A stretch of 64,000 nt of DNA from Okibacterium sp. HSC-33S16 (GCF_024171565.1 NZ_JALJZZ010000003.1:62001-126000), one strand, 5' to 3'; counted from the first letter of the stretch, positions 26,898 through 36,111 are shown. The notes: generated by a model from the letters alone, not told the origin. Numbers and translations: made by a program.

Positions 26898-28289
26898 CTA
26901 TGGCGCGTAGGTAGGGGCTGTCGCCATGACAATTCCAATTAGCACGACGCTATACCCGAGGATGATCCACGTGGCCCATCGATTTCGAATGCTTATTCCA
27001 GCGAGGAGCAGAATGCCCGCGAGGATGGACGCCCCATAGCGTGGCGGAAGCGGGAAGTAACTCCCCGTTGCGATGTAAAGCACTAACGCCAGCATCGGTG
27101 CGAAGAAAAATGATGCCAAGGCCACTGAAACTACCATGCTGCTCTGAGCGTCATTTTTACGAGCGCTCCAGAAGGCGCCTATCACTCCAGCAATGCAGAT
27201 CCAGCTCAACGGTGCGACTATAAAAGAGGGGATCGCGTAAGCGAAGGAGGTTGACCCCGAGATATTCACGTTCGAAGTCAAAGTGCCCGGCAGGAAATTT
27301 GCCACCTGTGATATCAGTTCGATCTTCGTGAGCGGAATCGATACACCCTGTTCGGCAACATCGCCCGTAGATTGCAGACTCCTGATGACGAGCCACAATC
27401 CCTCGACAATCCCCGCTCCAAGAAGGGCGGCGATGCCGAAGCCGGGCAACGCCCAGGACGACTTCTCAACGAAATCGGGGCGCCGTGTACGGATCCCGGT
27501 CCAGTTAGTTCGTTTCCACTCCGTGATCCAGGTAATGAGTAAGTAAAGCGCGGCGAGGCAGACCCCAAGGATATTGGTGATCTTTATGAGAACGGCTAGG
27601 GCAGAGAACACAACGAGCCACCAGCCAGACCATTGCCCGCGAACCAACTTCATTGCCGCCACAAGCATGAGAATGCTGACCGCCATCGAAGGAGCGTCCG
27701 TGCTGACGTAGGTGAATGTCCACCACGCGAAGGGGGAACCGACCACTGCAAGTCCGAGGGCGAGGGTCGTCAACTTCGGAACTGACCAGAGGCGAAAGAG
27801 CCAGTAGAAGAGGATCATTGTGCCTGCGAGCCACAGCGATCCCGTGAGACGCCAACCGTCTAGCTGATCGATACCAGTTACGGTGTGAATCGCGTCGCCG
27901 ACTACGCGAGTTACCGCGAAGTAGATTGGCGTATATGCGTCGGCCGAAGTGATGCCTGCGAATGGAAAGTTCTCGACCTGGTCGTAGTCGCCACCGCATG
28001 GCGCGCCCATGGGCCCGTACGGTTTCACCCCGTCGCAGGCCATCCGATCGAGTGCCTCTTCTCCTATCTCTTCACCTTGGTGAACGATGCCCTGTTCCGG
28101 GACTTTTTCGAGATAGTCGACATAGACCCACTCGTCGACCGGAGACATGGCGTCGGAGTGATTCGCTGTCACGGTCCACGACATGGCGAACGAGGCGACG
28201 ATGAGGAGGAGGGGGACCCAAATGCGTCGGACAATAGTGGTGACCCTAAGCAAGCGGGTCGCCTGCGTATTGGACTGAGCTATAGACAA
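26898..28289 (-). CDS. GT-C/DUF2142-like multi-pass membrane protein
   Basis: Protein of about 463 residues with some twelve membrane helices. After the first helix comes a long outside loop containing SPVDEWVYVDYLEKVPEQG and many acidic residues, the layout of GT-C glycosyltransferases that use polyprenyl-phosphate sugars outside the membrane, and similar to DUF2142 proteins. This would match the DPM-like synthase encoded just before. The longest open frame reaches 28400, but its first 37 residues show no helix or family similarity; I take the TTG at 28289, which has AGAGG 9 nt upstream. The start is uncertain. Confidence 0.68.
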   Translation of the reverse strand: MSIAQSNTQATRLLRVTTIVRRIWVPLLLIVASFAMSWTVTANHSDAMSPVDEWVYVDYLEKVPEQGIVHQGEEIGEEALDRMACDGVKPYGPMGAPCGGDYDQVENFPFAGITSADAYTPIYFAVTRVVGDAIHTVTGIDQLDGWRLTGSLWLAGTMILFYWLFRLWSVPKLTTLALGLAVVGSPFAWWTFTYVSTDAPSMAVSILMLVAAMKLVRGQWSGWWLVVFSALAVLIKITNILGVCLAALYLLITWITEWKRTNWTGIRTRRPDFVEKSSWALPGFGIAALLGAGIVEGLWLVIRSLQSTGDVAEQGVSIPLTKIELISQVANFLPGTLTSNVNISGSTSFAYAIPSFIVAPLSWICIAGVIGAFWSARKNDAQSSMVVSVALASFFFAPMLALVLYIATGSYFPLPPRYGASILAGILLLAGISIRNRWATWIILGYSVVLIGIVMATAPTYAP

Positions 28290-28395
28290 GTGTGTAGGCC
28301 TCTCGCCTCCGTGGACATCCTTTCCAGCGTACGGGACTAAACCGAGAGAATCGCGATGGACGCTCTGATGAAGATGGGGTCGAGGTTGATTCTCG

Positions 28396-28401
28396 TACAC
28401 T
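28396..28401 (+). promoter_or_regulatory. Putative -10 box of leaderless galE
   Basis: TACACT lies 6 nt before the GTG start at 28408, and there is no ribosome site. Confidence 0.45.
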
Positions 28402-28407
28402 CGAAGA

Positions 28408-29391
28408 GTGAATACTCTTGTGACAGGCGGGACAGGCTATATCGGATCGCACGTAGTTAAACTTCTAAAGGACCGCGGAGATCAGGTCGTCATTGTTGAC
28501 GACGTTCTAACCGGCGATCGCGAGCGCGTGCCAGGGACGCTCATTGAAGAGCTCGATTTGCACAGCCCAACTTCGGTCGATCGAATAGTTTCATTGCTGC
28601 AGGAGCATGAGATTGATTCCGTCATCCACTTCGCGGGCCGTAAGCAAGTGCTCGAATCGGTTCATCGCCCCGCTTGGTACTACCAGCAAAACATAGGAGG
28701 GCTGGCGAACCTTCTGTTGGCTATGGAGGTTGCCCAAGTAGCGAAGCTAGTCTTTTCCTCTTCAGCGGCTGTCTACGGATCGACGGAAGGCGCGGCGATC
28801 GCTGAGGACGCTCCCGCGGTTCCGATCAACCCCTATGGTGAGACAAAGCTGGTGGGCGAGCAACTGATTGCGCGGGCGTGTGCTGCGTTCGAATTGGACG
28901 CTGTGAGCCTGCGCTATTTCAACGTGGCGGGCGCTGGAAGTCCGGAGCTCGGTGACCGAGCCGTGTTGAACCTCGTGCCGATGGTCTTCGAAAAGATAGA
29001 CCAAGGCGAGGCCCCTGTGATCTTCGGTGATGACTACTCAACGCCGGATGGTTCGTGCATCCGGGACTACATTCATGTTCAGGATCTAGCTGAAGCACAC
29101 ACTGCGGTGCTTGATTATCTCCAGAGCCGGGGCGACGTCGGTCACGAAACCTTCAACGTCGGTAGTGGGACTGGAACAAGCGTGAAGGAAATGGTGTCCG
29201 CCATCTTGTCTGTCGCGAAGTCCAATATCGTGCCGAGGGTATCTCCTCGACGCGAGGGTGACCCGGCATGGGTTGTCGCGTCGCCTGACCGCATACGATC
29301 CGCCGTCGGATGGCAATCCCGATTAGGAGTGCAGGAGATCGTAGAGTCGGCATGGCGCGCGCACGAGCTTCATCGGGCAGGAGCGATCTAG
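28408..29391 (+). CDS. galE: UDP-glucose 4-epimerase
   Basis: GalE of 327 residues, which interconverts UDP-glucose and UDP-galactose and thus supplies galactose to the glycan. TLVTGGTGYIGSHVV binds NAD, FSSSAAVYGSTEG near residue 113 and NPYGETKLVGE near 138 form the catalytic S-Y-K set, and SLRYFNVAGA and CIRDYIHVQDLAEAH follow. Start is GTG with a leaderless-type promoter. It directly precedes a GT2 gene with no gap. A second galE lies at 50713, about 22 kb to the right. Confidence 0.93.
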   Translation: MNTLVTGGTGYIGSHVVKLLKDRGDQVVIVDDVLTGDRERVPGTLIEELDLHSPTSVDRIVSLLQEHEIDSVIHFAGRKQVLESVHRPAWYYQQNIGGLANLLLAMEVAQVAKLVFSSSAAVYGSTEGAAIAEDAPAVPINPYGETKLVGEQLIARACAAFELDAVSLRYFNVAGAGSPELGDRAVLNLVPMVFEKIDQGEAPVIFGDDYSTPDGSCIRDYIHVQDLAEAHTAVLDYLQSRGDVGHETFNVGSGTGTSVKEMVSAILSVAKSNIVPRVSPRREGDPAWVVASPDRIRSAVGWQSRLGVQEIVESAWRAHELHRAGAI

Positions 29392-30363
29392 TTGGTCGAT
29401 AGCTCGGTTGCACTTTGCACGTACAACGGTGCTAGATACGTCGAGGAACAGCTGCGTAGCATCATCAGCCAAAGTACCCGACCAGCTGAATTAGTGGTGT
29501 CAGACGACGGCTCGACGGATCACACCATCACCGAAGTTCACCGAGTTCTGATCGCTTCCGGCCTGCCGTATCGCGTGATTGAGAACAGGGTTGCTCTTGG
29601 TGTGAGCAAGAACTTCGAACAGGCTGTGCTCGCTACTTCCGGTGACATCGTCGTGCTTTGCGATCAGGACGACATCTGGCATCCCACGCGGCTCGAACGA
29701 GCGGTCGCTCAGTTCGAAGCTCGGCCCGACCTCACCCTGCTGTTTTCTGATGCGCGGATGGTCGATGCAGCGGGGGAGCCCCTCGGGTACTCGTTGTTCG
29801 ATGCGCTCGAGATCAGCTCGGCGGATCGCCAAGCGATTCATGCAGGGAATGGGTTTTCGACCCTCCTGCGTCGCAACGTGGCGACCGGTGCCACCATGGC
29901 GTTCCGGCGCTCCCTACTCGACGTCGCTGCACCATTCCCTGTTGAGTGGGTGCACGATGAGTGGCTCACGATTCTTGCTGCGGCCGTGGGCACGGTTGAT
30001 CTTCTCGAGGAACCGCTCATTGATTACCGCCAGCACCGTGGCAATCAAATTGGGGCACGTGAGCCGAGCTTGAGTCACAAGATCCGGCGCGTGCTTCAGC
30101 CGCGCGGCGACCGCAACCGAGATCTTGCGGTCCGCACAGGCATCCTCGTTGAAAAACTTGCCTCGCTTGGCGACGCCGTGAAGCCCGCTGATCTCACCGC
30201 CGTGCGCGGGAAGCTGCGCATCGAGCGGATGCGGGCGGACCTGCCGGAGAACCGTCTTGCGCGGATACTGCCGGTATTGAAAGAAGCTCGAAGCGGCGAC
30301 TACGCCCGTTTCACGAGCCAGGGTAACACCGAGATTCTGCGAGACCTTTTCCAACCGAAATAA
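29392..30363 (+). CDS. GT2 family glycosyltransferase, TTG start
   Basis: GT-A enzyme of 323 residues with ALCTYNGARYVEEQLRSIISQ, VVSDDGSTDHT near residue 40, and VLCDQDDIWHPTRLERAV near 87. The DQDDIW motif is typical of rhamnosyl- and galactofuranosyl-transferases of the RgpB/WbbL relatives. The TTG start follows directly after the stop of galE and has CAGGAG 8 nt upstream, so it is co-translated with galE. Acceptor unknown; the galE link hints at galactose transfer (inference). Confidence 0.88.
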   Translation: MVDSSVALCTYNGARYVEEQLRSIISQSTRPAELVVSDDGSTDHTITEVHRVLIASGLPYRVIENRVALGVSKNFEQAVLATSGDIVVLCDQDDIWHPTRLERAVAQFEARPDLTLLFSDARMVDAAGEPLGYSLFDALEISSADRQAIHAGNGFSTLLRRNVATGATMAFRRSLLDVAAPFPVEWVHDEWLTILAAAVGTVDLLEEPLIDYRQHRGNQIGAREPSLSHKIRRVLQPRGDRNRDLAVRTGILVEKLASLGDAVKPADLTAVRGKLRIERMRADLPENRLARILPVLKEARSGDYARFTSQGNTEILRDLFQPK

Positions 30364-30370
30364 GCTCGGA

Positions 30371-31678
30371 CTACTCGACGGGGACCGGCGGTTTCGGGCC
30401 GGTGCGGAGACGCGTGCGCCAGCTCATGTTCTGCGACGCCTTTACGGTGCACACCACGAGGAGGAGCCAGCCAGCCTCAACGAGGACGAAGCTCTCGGCA
30501 GCGCTCGTCGCGATGAGAGCGACCAGAACGAGTGCGGGCCACGTGTAGGTAACTGTGCGGCGGTTCGAGGCGAGCAGCCAGGACCGGACGAAGGCGAAGA
30601 CCAGCAGCGAGAGGAACGCGAGCAGCCCGACAAGTCCGACCTGCAGGTAGACATCGAGGAACGCGTTCAGGGCCGTCTCGTGGTCACGAACGAGCGAGTT
30701 GTTGATGTAGGTATAAGGCGCGACGTCCTGCCAAAACCCTGACCAGCCCCAGCCTTCGAGCTGGTTGACCGGAACCAGCTTCCAGGTCTGGAACCAGAGC
30801 AGGTACCGGAACTCGAACTCGCTGCCGGCGTTGAGGAGCGCGAGGACGCGCAGTCGTGACAGGTACGTGACGGAAAGTACGACGATGGTAAGTCCGGCCA
30901 GCGCCCACTGCAGGGTTCGGCGGGTTTCCTTGGGCGCCTGGCGGAGGCCGTAGAGCGCGAGAGCGGCGAGCCCGAGAGCGAAGCTGACGAGGATGGTGAT
31001 GGGGGACTGGCTGAGGCCGAGGCAGGCAAGGGCAACCGCGAGTGAATAGATCAGCACGGGCCGAGTCACGGCACGGGTGCGCCACTCGATGATGAACGTC
31101 ACCACGGCGATCAGCGCCATGAACCCGAGCATGTTGCGGGTGCCGAAGACGCCCTGGATGGGGCCGCCCATCGCGATGGATCCCTGCACGCCCATGAACG
31201 GGAATGGCATGTCGAGGATGAGGCCGGACAACACCTCGACCGCGATCGACGCGGTGAGCAGCGTCCGCAGGACCGCGCCGACAGACCGCACGATCTGAAT
31301 CAGGTCTCGGGTCAGGGCGACCGTGAGCCCGAGGAAGGCGAAAGCAATCTGGTAGAGCGCACTGGAGAGAGTGACCCACTGGTGGTCGGTCCAGAACGTG
31401 GACAGCAGGCACCAGCCCATGAAGGCCAGGATCGAAATCGGGAGGAGCCCGTGCCACTCGATGGTGTCCCAGCGCGCCATCACGATGAGGATCGCGACCG
31501 GGACGAGCGCGACCATGACGCCGATGAGCCCGTTCCAGCCGAGGATTGACCGGATGAGGGGCGTCGCGAATGCGACGCCGAAGATGGTGAGGCTGAGCGC
31601 GGCGGCCGCCTGGGCGCTGCCGAGCCCGCGAACAAGCGCGGTGAAGACCGGGTGCGGCAACGGGCGAGGAGAAGTCAT
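30371..31678 (-). CDS. O-antigen ligase-like membrane protein (Wzy/WaaL family), copy 2
   Basis: Hydrophobic protein of 435 residues with eleven or so membrane helices. The segment GGPIQGVFGTRNMLGFMAL near residue 172 is the NxxG-type motif of Wzy/WaaL proteins, and the large outside loop near 285-335 carries RYLLWFQTWKLVPVNQLEGWGWSGFW. The family polymerises repeat units or joins glycans to an acceptor outside the membrane. Its ATG overlaps the stop of the upstream paralogue (ATGA), so both are made together. Confidence 0.83.
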   Translation of the reverse strand: MTSPRPLPHPVFTALVRGLGSAQAAAALSLTIFGVAFATPLIRSILGWNGLIGVMVALVPVAILIVMARWDTIEWHGLLPISILAFMGWCLLSTFWTDHQWVTLSSALYQIAFAFLGLTVALTRDLIQIVRSVGAVLRTLLTASIAVEVLSGLILDMPFPFMGVQGSIAMGGPIQGVFGTRNMLGFMALIAVVTFIIEWRTRAVTRPVLIYSLAVALACLGLSQSPITILVSFALGLAALALYGLRQAPKETRRTLQWALAGLTIVVLSVTYLSRLRVLALLNAGSEFEFRYLLWFQTWKLVPVNQLEGWGWSGFWQDVAPYTYINNSLVRDHETALNAFLDVYLQVGLVGLLAFLSLLVFAFVRSWLLASNRRTVTYTWPALVLVALIATSAAESFVLVEAGWLLLVVCTVKASQNMSWRTRLRTGPKPPVPVE

Positions 31679-33048
31679 CGGTCCGTTTCGACGGCGGCTT
31701 CGGGGGAGAGGTCAGGCCGCTTCGTGGCATCCATCACGGGATATTGTTTCGTTTTCAACGCGAGCGCGACGACGAGCACCCAACCGGATTCGATGAGGAT
31801 GCGGCTCTCGGCGACCGACTGGACGATGAGCACGACGGCGATGAGGATCGGCAGCATGGACAGCACCGTGTATGGCCGGTCGTCACGCAGGTCGAAGCGC
31901 GGCCGGTCGACAGCGGCGAACCAGCTGCGCCAGGTGAGTGACACGATCACCGCGGCGAACAGGACGACACCGATGACGCCGAGCTGCAGCCAGACGTCGA
32001 GCCACGCGTTGTGGGCGTGGAGTTGCTCGACACCGCGGCGGACGATGAATCCGTCGAAGGGTTCGACCCAGGGGATCCATGGGCTGGAGTAGCCCCAACC
32101 GAACCACGGGCGCTCCTGGGCGAGGCCGATGACCTTGTCCCAGATGCCCAAACGGCCCGTGAGGTCGCTGCTCTTGCCGAACAGCGCCAGGAAGACGTTG
32201 CTGAACACCGTGACGAAGAGGATGCCCGCGAGGCCGATTGCGGCGAGCCCCACGTACACGCCGCTGCGCGCCCGTGGTGTCGTGCTGCGACGGATGAGGA
32301 GCACGGCGGCGAGCACGATGGCGGCGGCGACCGCGGCGAGGATCATCGTGCTCGAGCGGGTGAGGACGAAGATGATTGCCGCGAGGGCCAGCCAGACGAT
32401 GCCCCAGCTGCGCCGAACGGTTCCGGCGGCGAGCTGCAGGCCGAACACGAGAATGCCGAGCAGGGCGACGACCGCGAGCAGGTTGGAGTTGCCGAGGATG
32501 CCCTGGATGCGTCCGCCCTCGAGCAACACGTTGCGCGACCACATCGCGAGCAGCGGAGGCTCTTTCCCGCCGAAGTCGACGAACAGCGGCAGCACCGGTG
32601 CCCGAACGACGAGGGCAACCCACAGTTCAAAGAGGATCGACAGCCCCAGCACCCACTTGAGTGCGACGCCGAGAGCGTGCACCACCTCGGTCCAGGTCAG
32701 GGCCAGGGCGAGGTAGACGCCGACAATCGTCGTGAGGAGCGTTCCAGTGAGGGTGAGGAGCGACGCTGACGGGTACGCCGACCAGGCAACCGAGAGCACG
32801 GCGTAGCCGAGGAAGGCGATGAGCACCTTGGGCAGCCGCGACCGGTCGAGCTTCGGCTTCAGCCGCAGCATCATGACGACGCACCCGATCGCGACCAGGA
32901 TGGCGATGGCGCCGAATCCCCACATCGTGACGAGATTGCGGATGCCGTCGCCCGCGAACGCCACGAACACCGCGAGCGCACCGATGCCGGTGGCCCAGAG
33001 GCGCTCGGTGGAGAGCGCGACGGGCGGCAGCACGGTGGACGTCGTCAT
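31675..33048 (-). CDS. O-antigen ligase-like membrane protein (Wzy/WaaL family), copy 1
   Basis: Paralogue of the next gene, 457 residues and about twelve helices. LEGGRIQGILGNSNLLAVVALL near residue 182 is the same motif as in copy 2, and the outside loop near 300-345 holds GRLGIWDKVIGLAQERPWFGWGYSS and QLHAHNAWLDVWLQLG; histidines and arginines in this loop are used in catalysis in the family. TAACCT is 7 nt before the ATG, without a ribosome site, so the two-gene mRNA is probably leaderless. Tandem ligase-like genes may handle two acceptors or act as a pair. Confidence 0.83.
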   Translation of the reverse strand: MTTSTVLPPVALSTERLWATGIGALAVFVAFAGDGIRNLVTMWGFGAIAILVAIGCVVMMLRLKPKLDRSRLPKVLIAFLGYAVLSVAWSAYPSASLLTLTGTLLTTIVGVYLALALTWTEVVHALGVALKWVLGLSILFELWVALVVRAPVLPLFVDFGGKEPPLLAMWSRNVLLEGGRIQGILGNSNLLAVVALLGILVFGLQLAAGTVRRSWGIVWLALAAIIFVLTRSSTMILAAVAAAIVLAAVLLIRRSTTPRARSGVYVGLAAIGLAGILFVTVFSNVFLALFGKSSDLTGRLGIWDKVIGLAQERPWFGWGYSSPWIPWVEPFDGFIVRRGVEQLHAHNAWLDVWLQLGVIGVVLFAAVIVSLTWRSWFAAVDRPRFDLRDDRPYTVLSMLPILIAVVLIVQSVAESRILIESGWVLVVALALKTKQYPVMDATKRPDLSPEAAVETDR

Positions 33049-33055
33049 GGGTTAC

Positions 33056-33061
33056 AGGTTA
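33056..33061 (-). promoter_or_regulatory. Putative -10 box of the leaderless ligase pair
   Basis: Minus-strand TAACCT, 7 nt before the ATG at 33048. Confidence 0.4.
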
Positions 33062-33088
33062 TCGCGTGGGGGCTCGCGCCTCTCCGTG

Positions 33089-33105
33089 GCGGGCGGCGCG
33101 CCCGC
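33089..33105 (-). terminator. Possible hairpin after the GH2 gene
   Basis: GCGGGCG and CGCCCGC with a 3-nt loop start 10 nt after the GH2 stop on the minus strand. No U-tract follows, so termination is doubtful. Confidence 0.3.
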
Positions 33106-33114
33106 TGCCCGGGC

Positions 33115-34977
33115 CTACGCGCTCGTGCCGGACCGAGTGATGACCCGTCGCAGCGTCTCGAGCGGCGCCTTCGGCGTGCGGTCGTCGGCGAGGAGCCCGT
33201 TGGTTTCCTGCAAAGTGTCGACAAGCTGGGTGTAGCAGAAACCGGCCAGGGCCGAGCTGGCGTCAAGCGCGCCGATGACCGCGTCCAGCCGGTCGACGAA
33301 GTCCTCCGAGCTGGTGGCGGTTGAGTACCCCCACGCGTCGTCCGGAACCTGTTTCGACGCGTACGAGATGCCGCCGAACTCGGTGACCATGATCGGACGT
33401 TCGCCGATCTGCTGGGTGGGCAGAAGCATCCGCCGTCCTGCAGGTCCGATTCCGGCCAGCAGGTTTTCGCAGGTCTCGCGATCGAGGTAACGCGAGCGCA
33501 GGACTTCGCCTGACCACTCGTAGTCGTGGATGCTGAGAATGTCGGAGTCGACGTGCTCCCACCCATCATTCGAGACCACCGGGCGTGACGGGTCGAGCGC
33601 GCGGGTGAGCGAGACCAGTGACTGCGCGTAGGCCTGCATGCGCGGTTCGTGGGCGATGTGTTGAACACCCCAGCTCTCGTTCAGCGGCACCCACGTGACG
33701 ATGGACGGATGCGACAGGTCGCGTTCGATCACCGCCGTCCACTCGGAGCTCATTCGTGCGACGGCTCGGGGGCTGAATTCGAACGTTCCCGGCGTCTCGG
33801 CCCAGACCAGCAGGCCGAGGACGTCGGCCCAGTAGAGGAAACGCGGGTCTTCGAACTTCTGGTGCACGCGAGTGGCGTTGAAGCCGAGTTCTTTGATGAG
33901 TTCGGCCTCGCGCTTGAGCGCGGCGGCATTCGGGGCAGCGAGGTGCGACTCGGGCCAGTAGCCCTGGTTGAGCACGCTGCGCACGTAGTAGGGGCGGTCG
34001 TTGAGGAGGAAGCGCCCGCCCGCAACGGTCGCGGAGCGCAGGCCGAGATAGGAATGCACGGTGTCGACGGCGGTGCCGCGGCTGGCTGAGTCGACGCCCT
34101 CACGGACGGTCACTGTCACGTCGAGCAACCGCGGATGTTCGGGCGACCACAAGAGCTCTTCGTAGGCCTGGCCGTTCGTCTGCAGGGGGAGGCCCACGGT
34201 CAGAGTGCTGGAAATGTCGCCCGGGGTCACGGTCACGGCAGCCAGCTCGGTGCCCTCGAAGGACACAACGACGTCGAGCCGCGCGCCTGAAGACGGGCGT
34301 CGATTGAGGTCAACGCGCAGCGTGATTGTGCCCTCGGGCACGTTCGGTGTGGTGTGCAGGAGGCTGACGAAGAGGTCGCTGGTCGATTCGAGCCAGACCG
34401 GCTGCCAGATTCCCGATGTGCGGTGGTACCAGATGGAGTGCGGCTCGAGCCGCCAGTCCTGCTTGCCGCGCGGCTGAGACACGTCGAGTGGATCATCTTC
34501 GGCGCGGACAACCAGAAGCTGGGTGGCGCGGGAGGAATCGAGTACATCGGTGACGTCAAACGAGAACGGCGTGTGCCCGCCCTCGTGTGCGCCGAGGTGA
34601 ATGCCGTTGAGCCACACTTGCGCCCGGTAGTCGACGGCGCCGAAGTGGAGGTGCAGCCGCTCACCAGCATCGAAGCCCGCCGTCGCGAGGTCATCGGCGG
34701 TCAGTTCCCTGGAGTACCAGATCACCGGGTGGAAGGACGGATCGTGAATGCCGGACGCCTCGGACTCGAAGGGGAACGGAACCACAATGTCGCGGTCGAA
34801 GGCCGGCTCGGCGAACCAGCGGTTGCTGAGGCCCTCGTTGGCGTCGTCGAACGCGAACGACCAGGTTCCGCTGAGGTCAGCCCAGCGGGATCGCATCAGC
34901 TGCGGACGGGGGTAGCTGCCGTCCTGGCGGCTGGCTCGGGCTGGCTGGTCATCGAGGGCGGCGTCGTTGGTGCTCAT
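33115..34977 (-). CDS. Glycoside hydrolase family 2 protein (beta-galactosidase/glucuronidase-like)
   Basis: Cytoplasmic retaining glycosidase of 620 residues without signal peptide. A sugar-binding beta domain (WSFAFDDANEGL, LHFGAVDYRAQVWLNGIHLGAHEGGHTPF) precedes an immunoglobulin-like domain and the TIM barrel from about residue 320. The catalytic acid/base is in WVPLNESWG near 430 and the nucleophile in IMVTEFGGISY near 535. It is short compared with LacZ and closer to the GH2 enzymes of intake loci that split imported oligosaccharides. It follows the LacI gene on the same strand, but a LacI-type operator sits 20 nt before its start, so it likely has its own regulated promoter. Exact substrate is unknown. 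Confidence 0.87.
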   Translation of the reverse strand: MSTNDAALDDQPARASRQDGSYPRPQLMRSRWADLSGTWSFAFDDANEGLSNRWFAEPAFDRDIVVPFPFESEASGIHDPSFHPVIWYSRELTADDLATAGFDAGERLHLHFGAVDYRAQVWLNGIHLGAHEGGHTPFSFDVTDVLDSSRATQLLVVRAEDDPLDVSQPRGKQDWRLEPHSIWYHRTSGIWQPVWLESTSDLFVSLLHTTPNVPEGTITLRVDLNRRPSSGARLDVVVSFEGTELAAVTVTPGDISSTLTVGLPLQTNGQAYEELLWSPEHPRLLDVTVTVREGVDSASRGTAVDTVHSYLGLRSATVAGGRFLLNDRPYYVRSVLNQGYWPESHLAAPNAAALKREAELIKELGFNATRVHQKFEDPRFLYWADVLGLLVWAETPGTFEFSPRAVARMSSEWTAVIERDLSHPSIVTWVPLNESWGVQHIAHEPRMQAYAQSLVSLTRALDPSRPVVSNDGWEHVDSDILSIHDYEWSGEVLRSRYLDRETCENLLAGIGPAGRRMLLPTQQIGERPIMVTEFGGISYASKQVPDDAWGYSTATSSEDFVDRLDAVIGALDASSALAGFCYTQLVDTLQETNGLLADDRTPKAPLETLRRVITRSGTSA

Positions 34978-34996
34978 GCAGACATCATGCCGGTAA

Positions 34997-35012
34997 TTTA
35001 CGGCGCTGTAAA
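34997..35012 (-). promoter_or_regulatory. LacI-type operator before the GH2 gene
   Basis: TTTACGGCGCTGTAAA is a 16-bp palindrome with one mismatched pair and the central CG-type symmetry usual for LacI operators. The half-site GCGCTGTAAA recurs exactly in front of the ABC operon. Confidence 0.7.
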
Positions 35013-35049
35013 CTTTGTACTTTCCCGACGCCGGATAGGGCAGGCTACG

Positions 35050-36111
35050 CTACGCCGATACGGTCGCTGCTGCGAGATCGGGTTCCTCGGTCGGGAAAGC
35101 GGCGGGTGCGCTCTCCCGGAGCACCAACTCGAAGTCAACAATGCGGTGCCGTCCGATTCCGTCGAATCCCTCGATGCGCTCAGCCAGCATGTCCAGGGCG
35201 ACTCGCGCCAGGGCCTGAGTGTTTGGGGCGACCGAGGACAAGCTCGGGAACGTCGTCGACGCGAAGGCGATGTTGTCCCACCCGATTACGGCGACGTCAT
35301 CAGGGATGCTGATGTTGCGCTCGTGAAGGGCGCGAAGCGCACCGATCGCGGCCAGGTCATCCCGGCAGACCAACCCGTCGAACCGGACGCCGCGGTCGAG
35401 AGCCGCACCAACCGCGAGGGCAGCGTCGTGCGAGGTAATGGCATTCGTGTCTATCAAAAGGTCGTGCTCGACGGGGAGCCCGCGCCGCTCAAGGCCTTCC
35501 TGGTATCCCATGATGCGCTGGCGGGAGGTGGACGACATCGCGGATTTTTCGTGCCCGACGAAGGCAATCCGGGTGCGACCCAGATTGGCGAGATGCTCTG
35601 TCGCGACCGTTGCGGCCGCGACATTGTCGATCATGACCCGGTCAACGGTGAGCGGTGCTGGTCCTTCACCGAGGAGCACCATGGGCAGATCTCCATGTCG
35701 TTCGGCGATCTCGCGAGACGACATTTGTGACGGCTGTAACAGCATCCCGTCGACAAGGCCTGCTTCGCTTGCCGAGAGGACAGCGCGCTCACCCTCGATC
35801 GTTCCCTCGGTCTCCTCGAGCAGCAGTCGGTAGCCGGAGCCCGTCGCTGCGGCGGCCTTCGAGACCTCATTGGCGAGCTCGGAGAAATACGGCAGGCGCA
35901 CGTCGGCAAACGCCAGTGCCAGAAGCCCCGTCCGGCCGGTCGCGAGGCGCCGACCGATCGCGTTGGGGCGATAACCGAGCTCGTCGATGGCTCGCTGCAC
36001 GCGCTCGCGCATACTCTCAGACACGTTGGGGTGCGAATGCACGACATTGGAGACTGTCTTCATCGACACTCCAGCGTGCTCCGCGACATCCTGCAGACGA
36101 ACCCGCGCCAT
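35050..36111 (-). CDS. LacI family transcriptional regulator of the sugar-polymer locus
   Basis: Repressor of 353 residues. The N-terminal HTH and hinge, VRLQDVAEHAGVSMKTVSNVV and YRPNAIGRRLATGRTG, are typical; the rest is a periplasmic-binding-like sugar sensor with GLVDGMLLQPS and AVIGWDNIAFASTTFPSLSSV. I chose the ATG at 36111 with GGAGGAAG in front; the longer frame to 36216 has no family similarity. It is divergent from the ABC operon and upstream of the GH2 gene, and both carry the matching operator half-site, so it probably represses both and is released by an imported oligosaccharide. Confidence 0.93.
   Translation of the reverse strand: MARVRLQDVAEHAGVSMKTVSNVVHSHPNVSESMRERVQRAIDELGYRPNAIGRRLATGRTGLLALAFADVRLPYFSELANEVSKAAAATGSGYRLLLEETEGTIEGERAVLSASEAGLVDGMLLQPSQMSSREIAERHGDLPMVLLGEGPAPLTVDRVMIDNVAAATVATEHLANLGRTRIAFVGHEKSAMSSTSRQRIMGYQEGLERRGLPVEHDLLIDTNAITSHDAALAVGAALDRGVRFDGLVCRDDLAAIGALRALHERNISIPDDVAVIGWDNIAFASTTFPSLSSVAPNTQALARVALDMLAERIEGFDGIGRHRIVDFELVLRESAPAAFPTEEPDLAAATVSA

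Noticed and set aside
32011-32769. Open frame of 252 codons antisense to the ligase-like gene
   Set aside because: Composition is dominated by Glu, Ala, Asp and Arg, typical of antisense reading of a hydrophobic membrane gene; no ribosome site or similarity.
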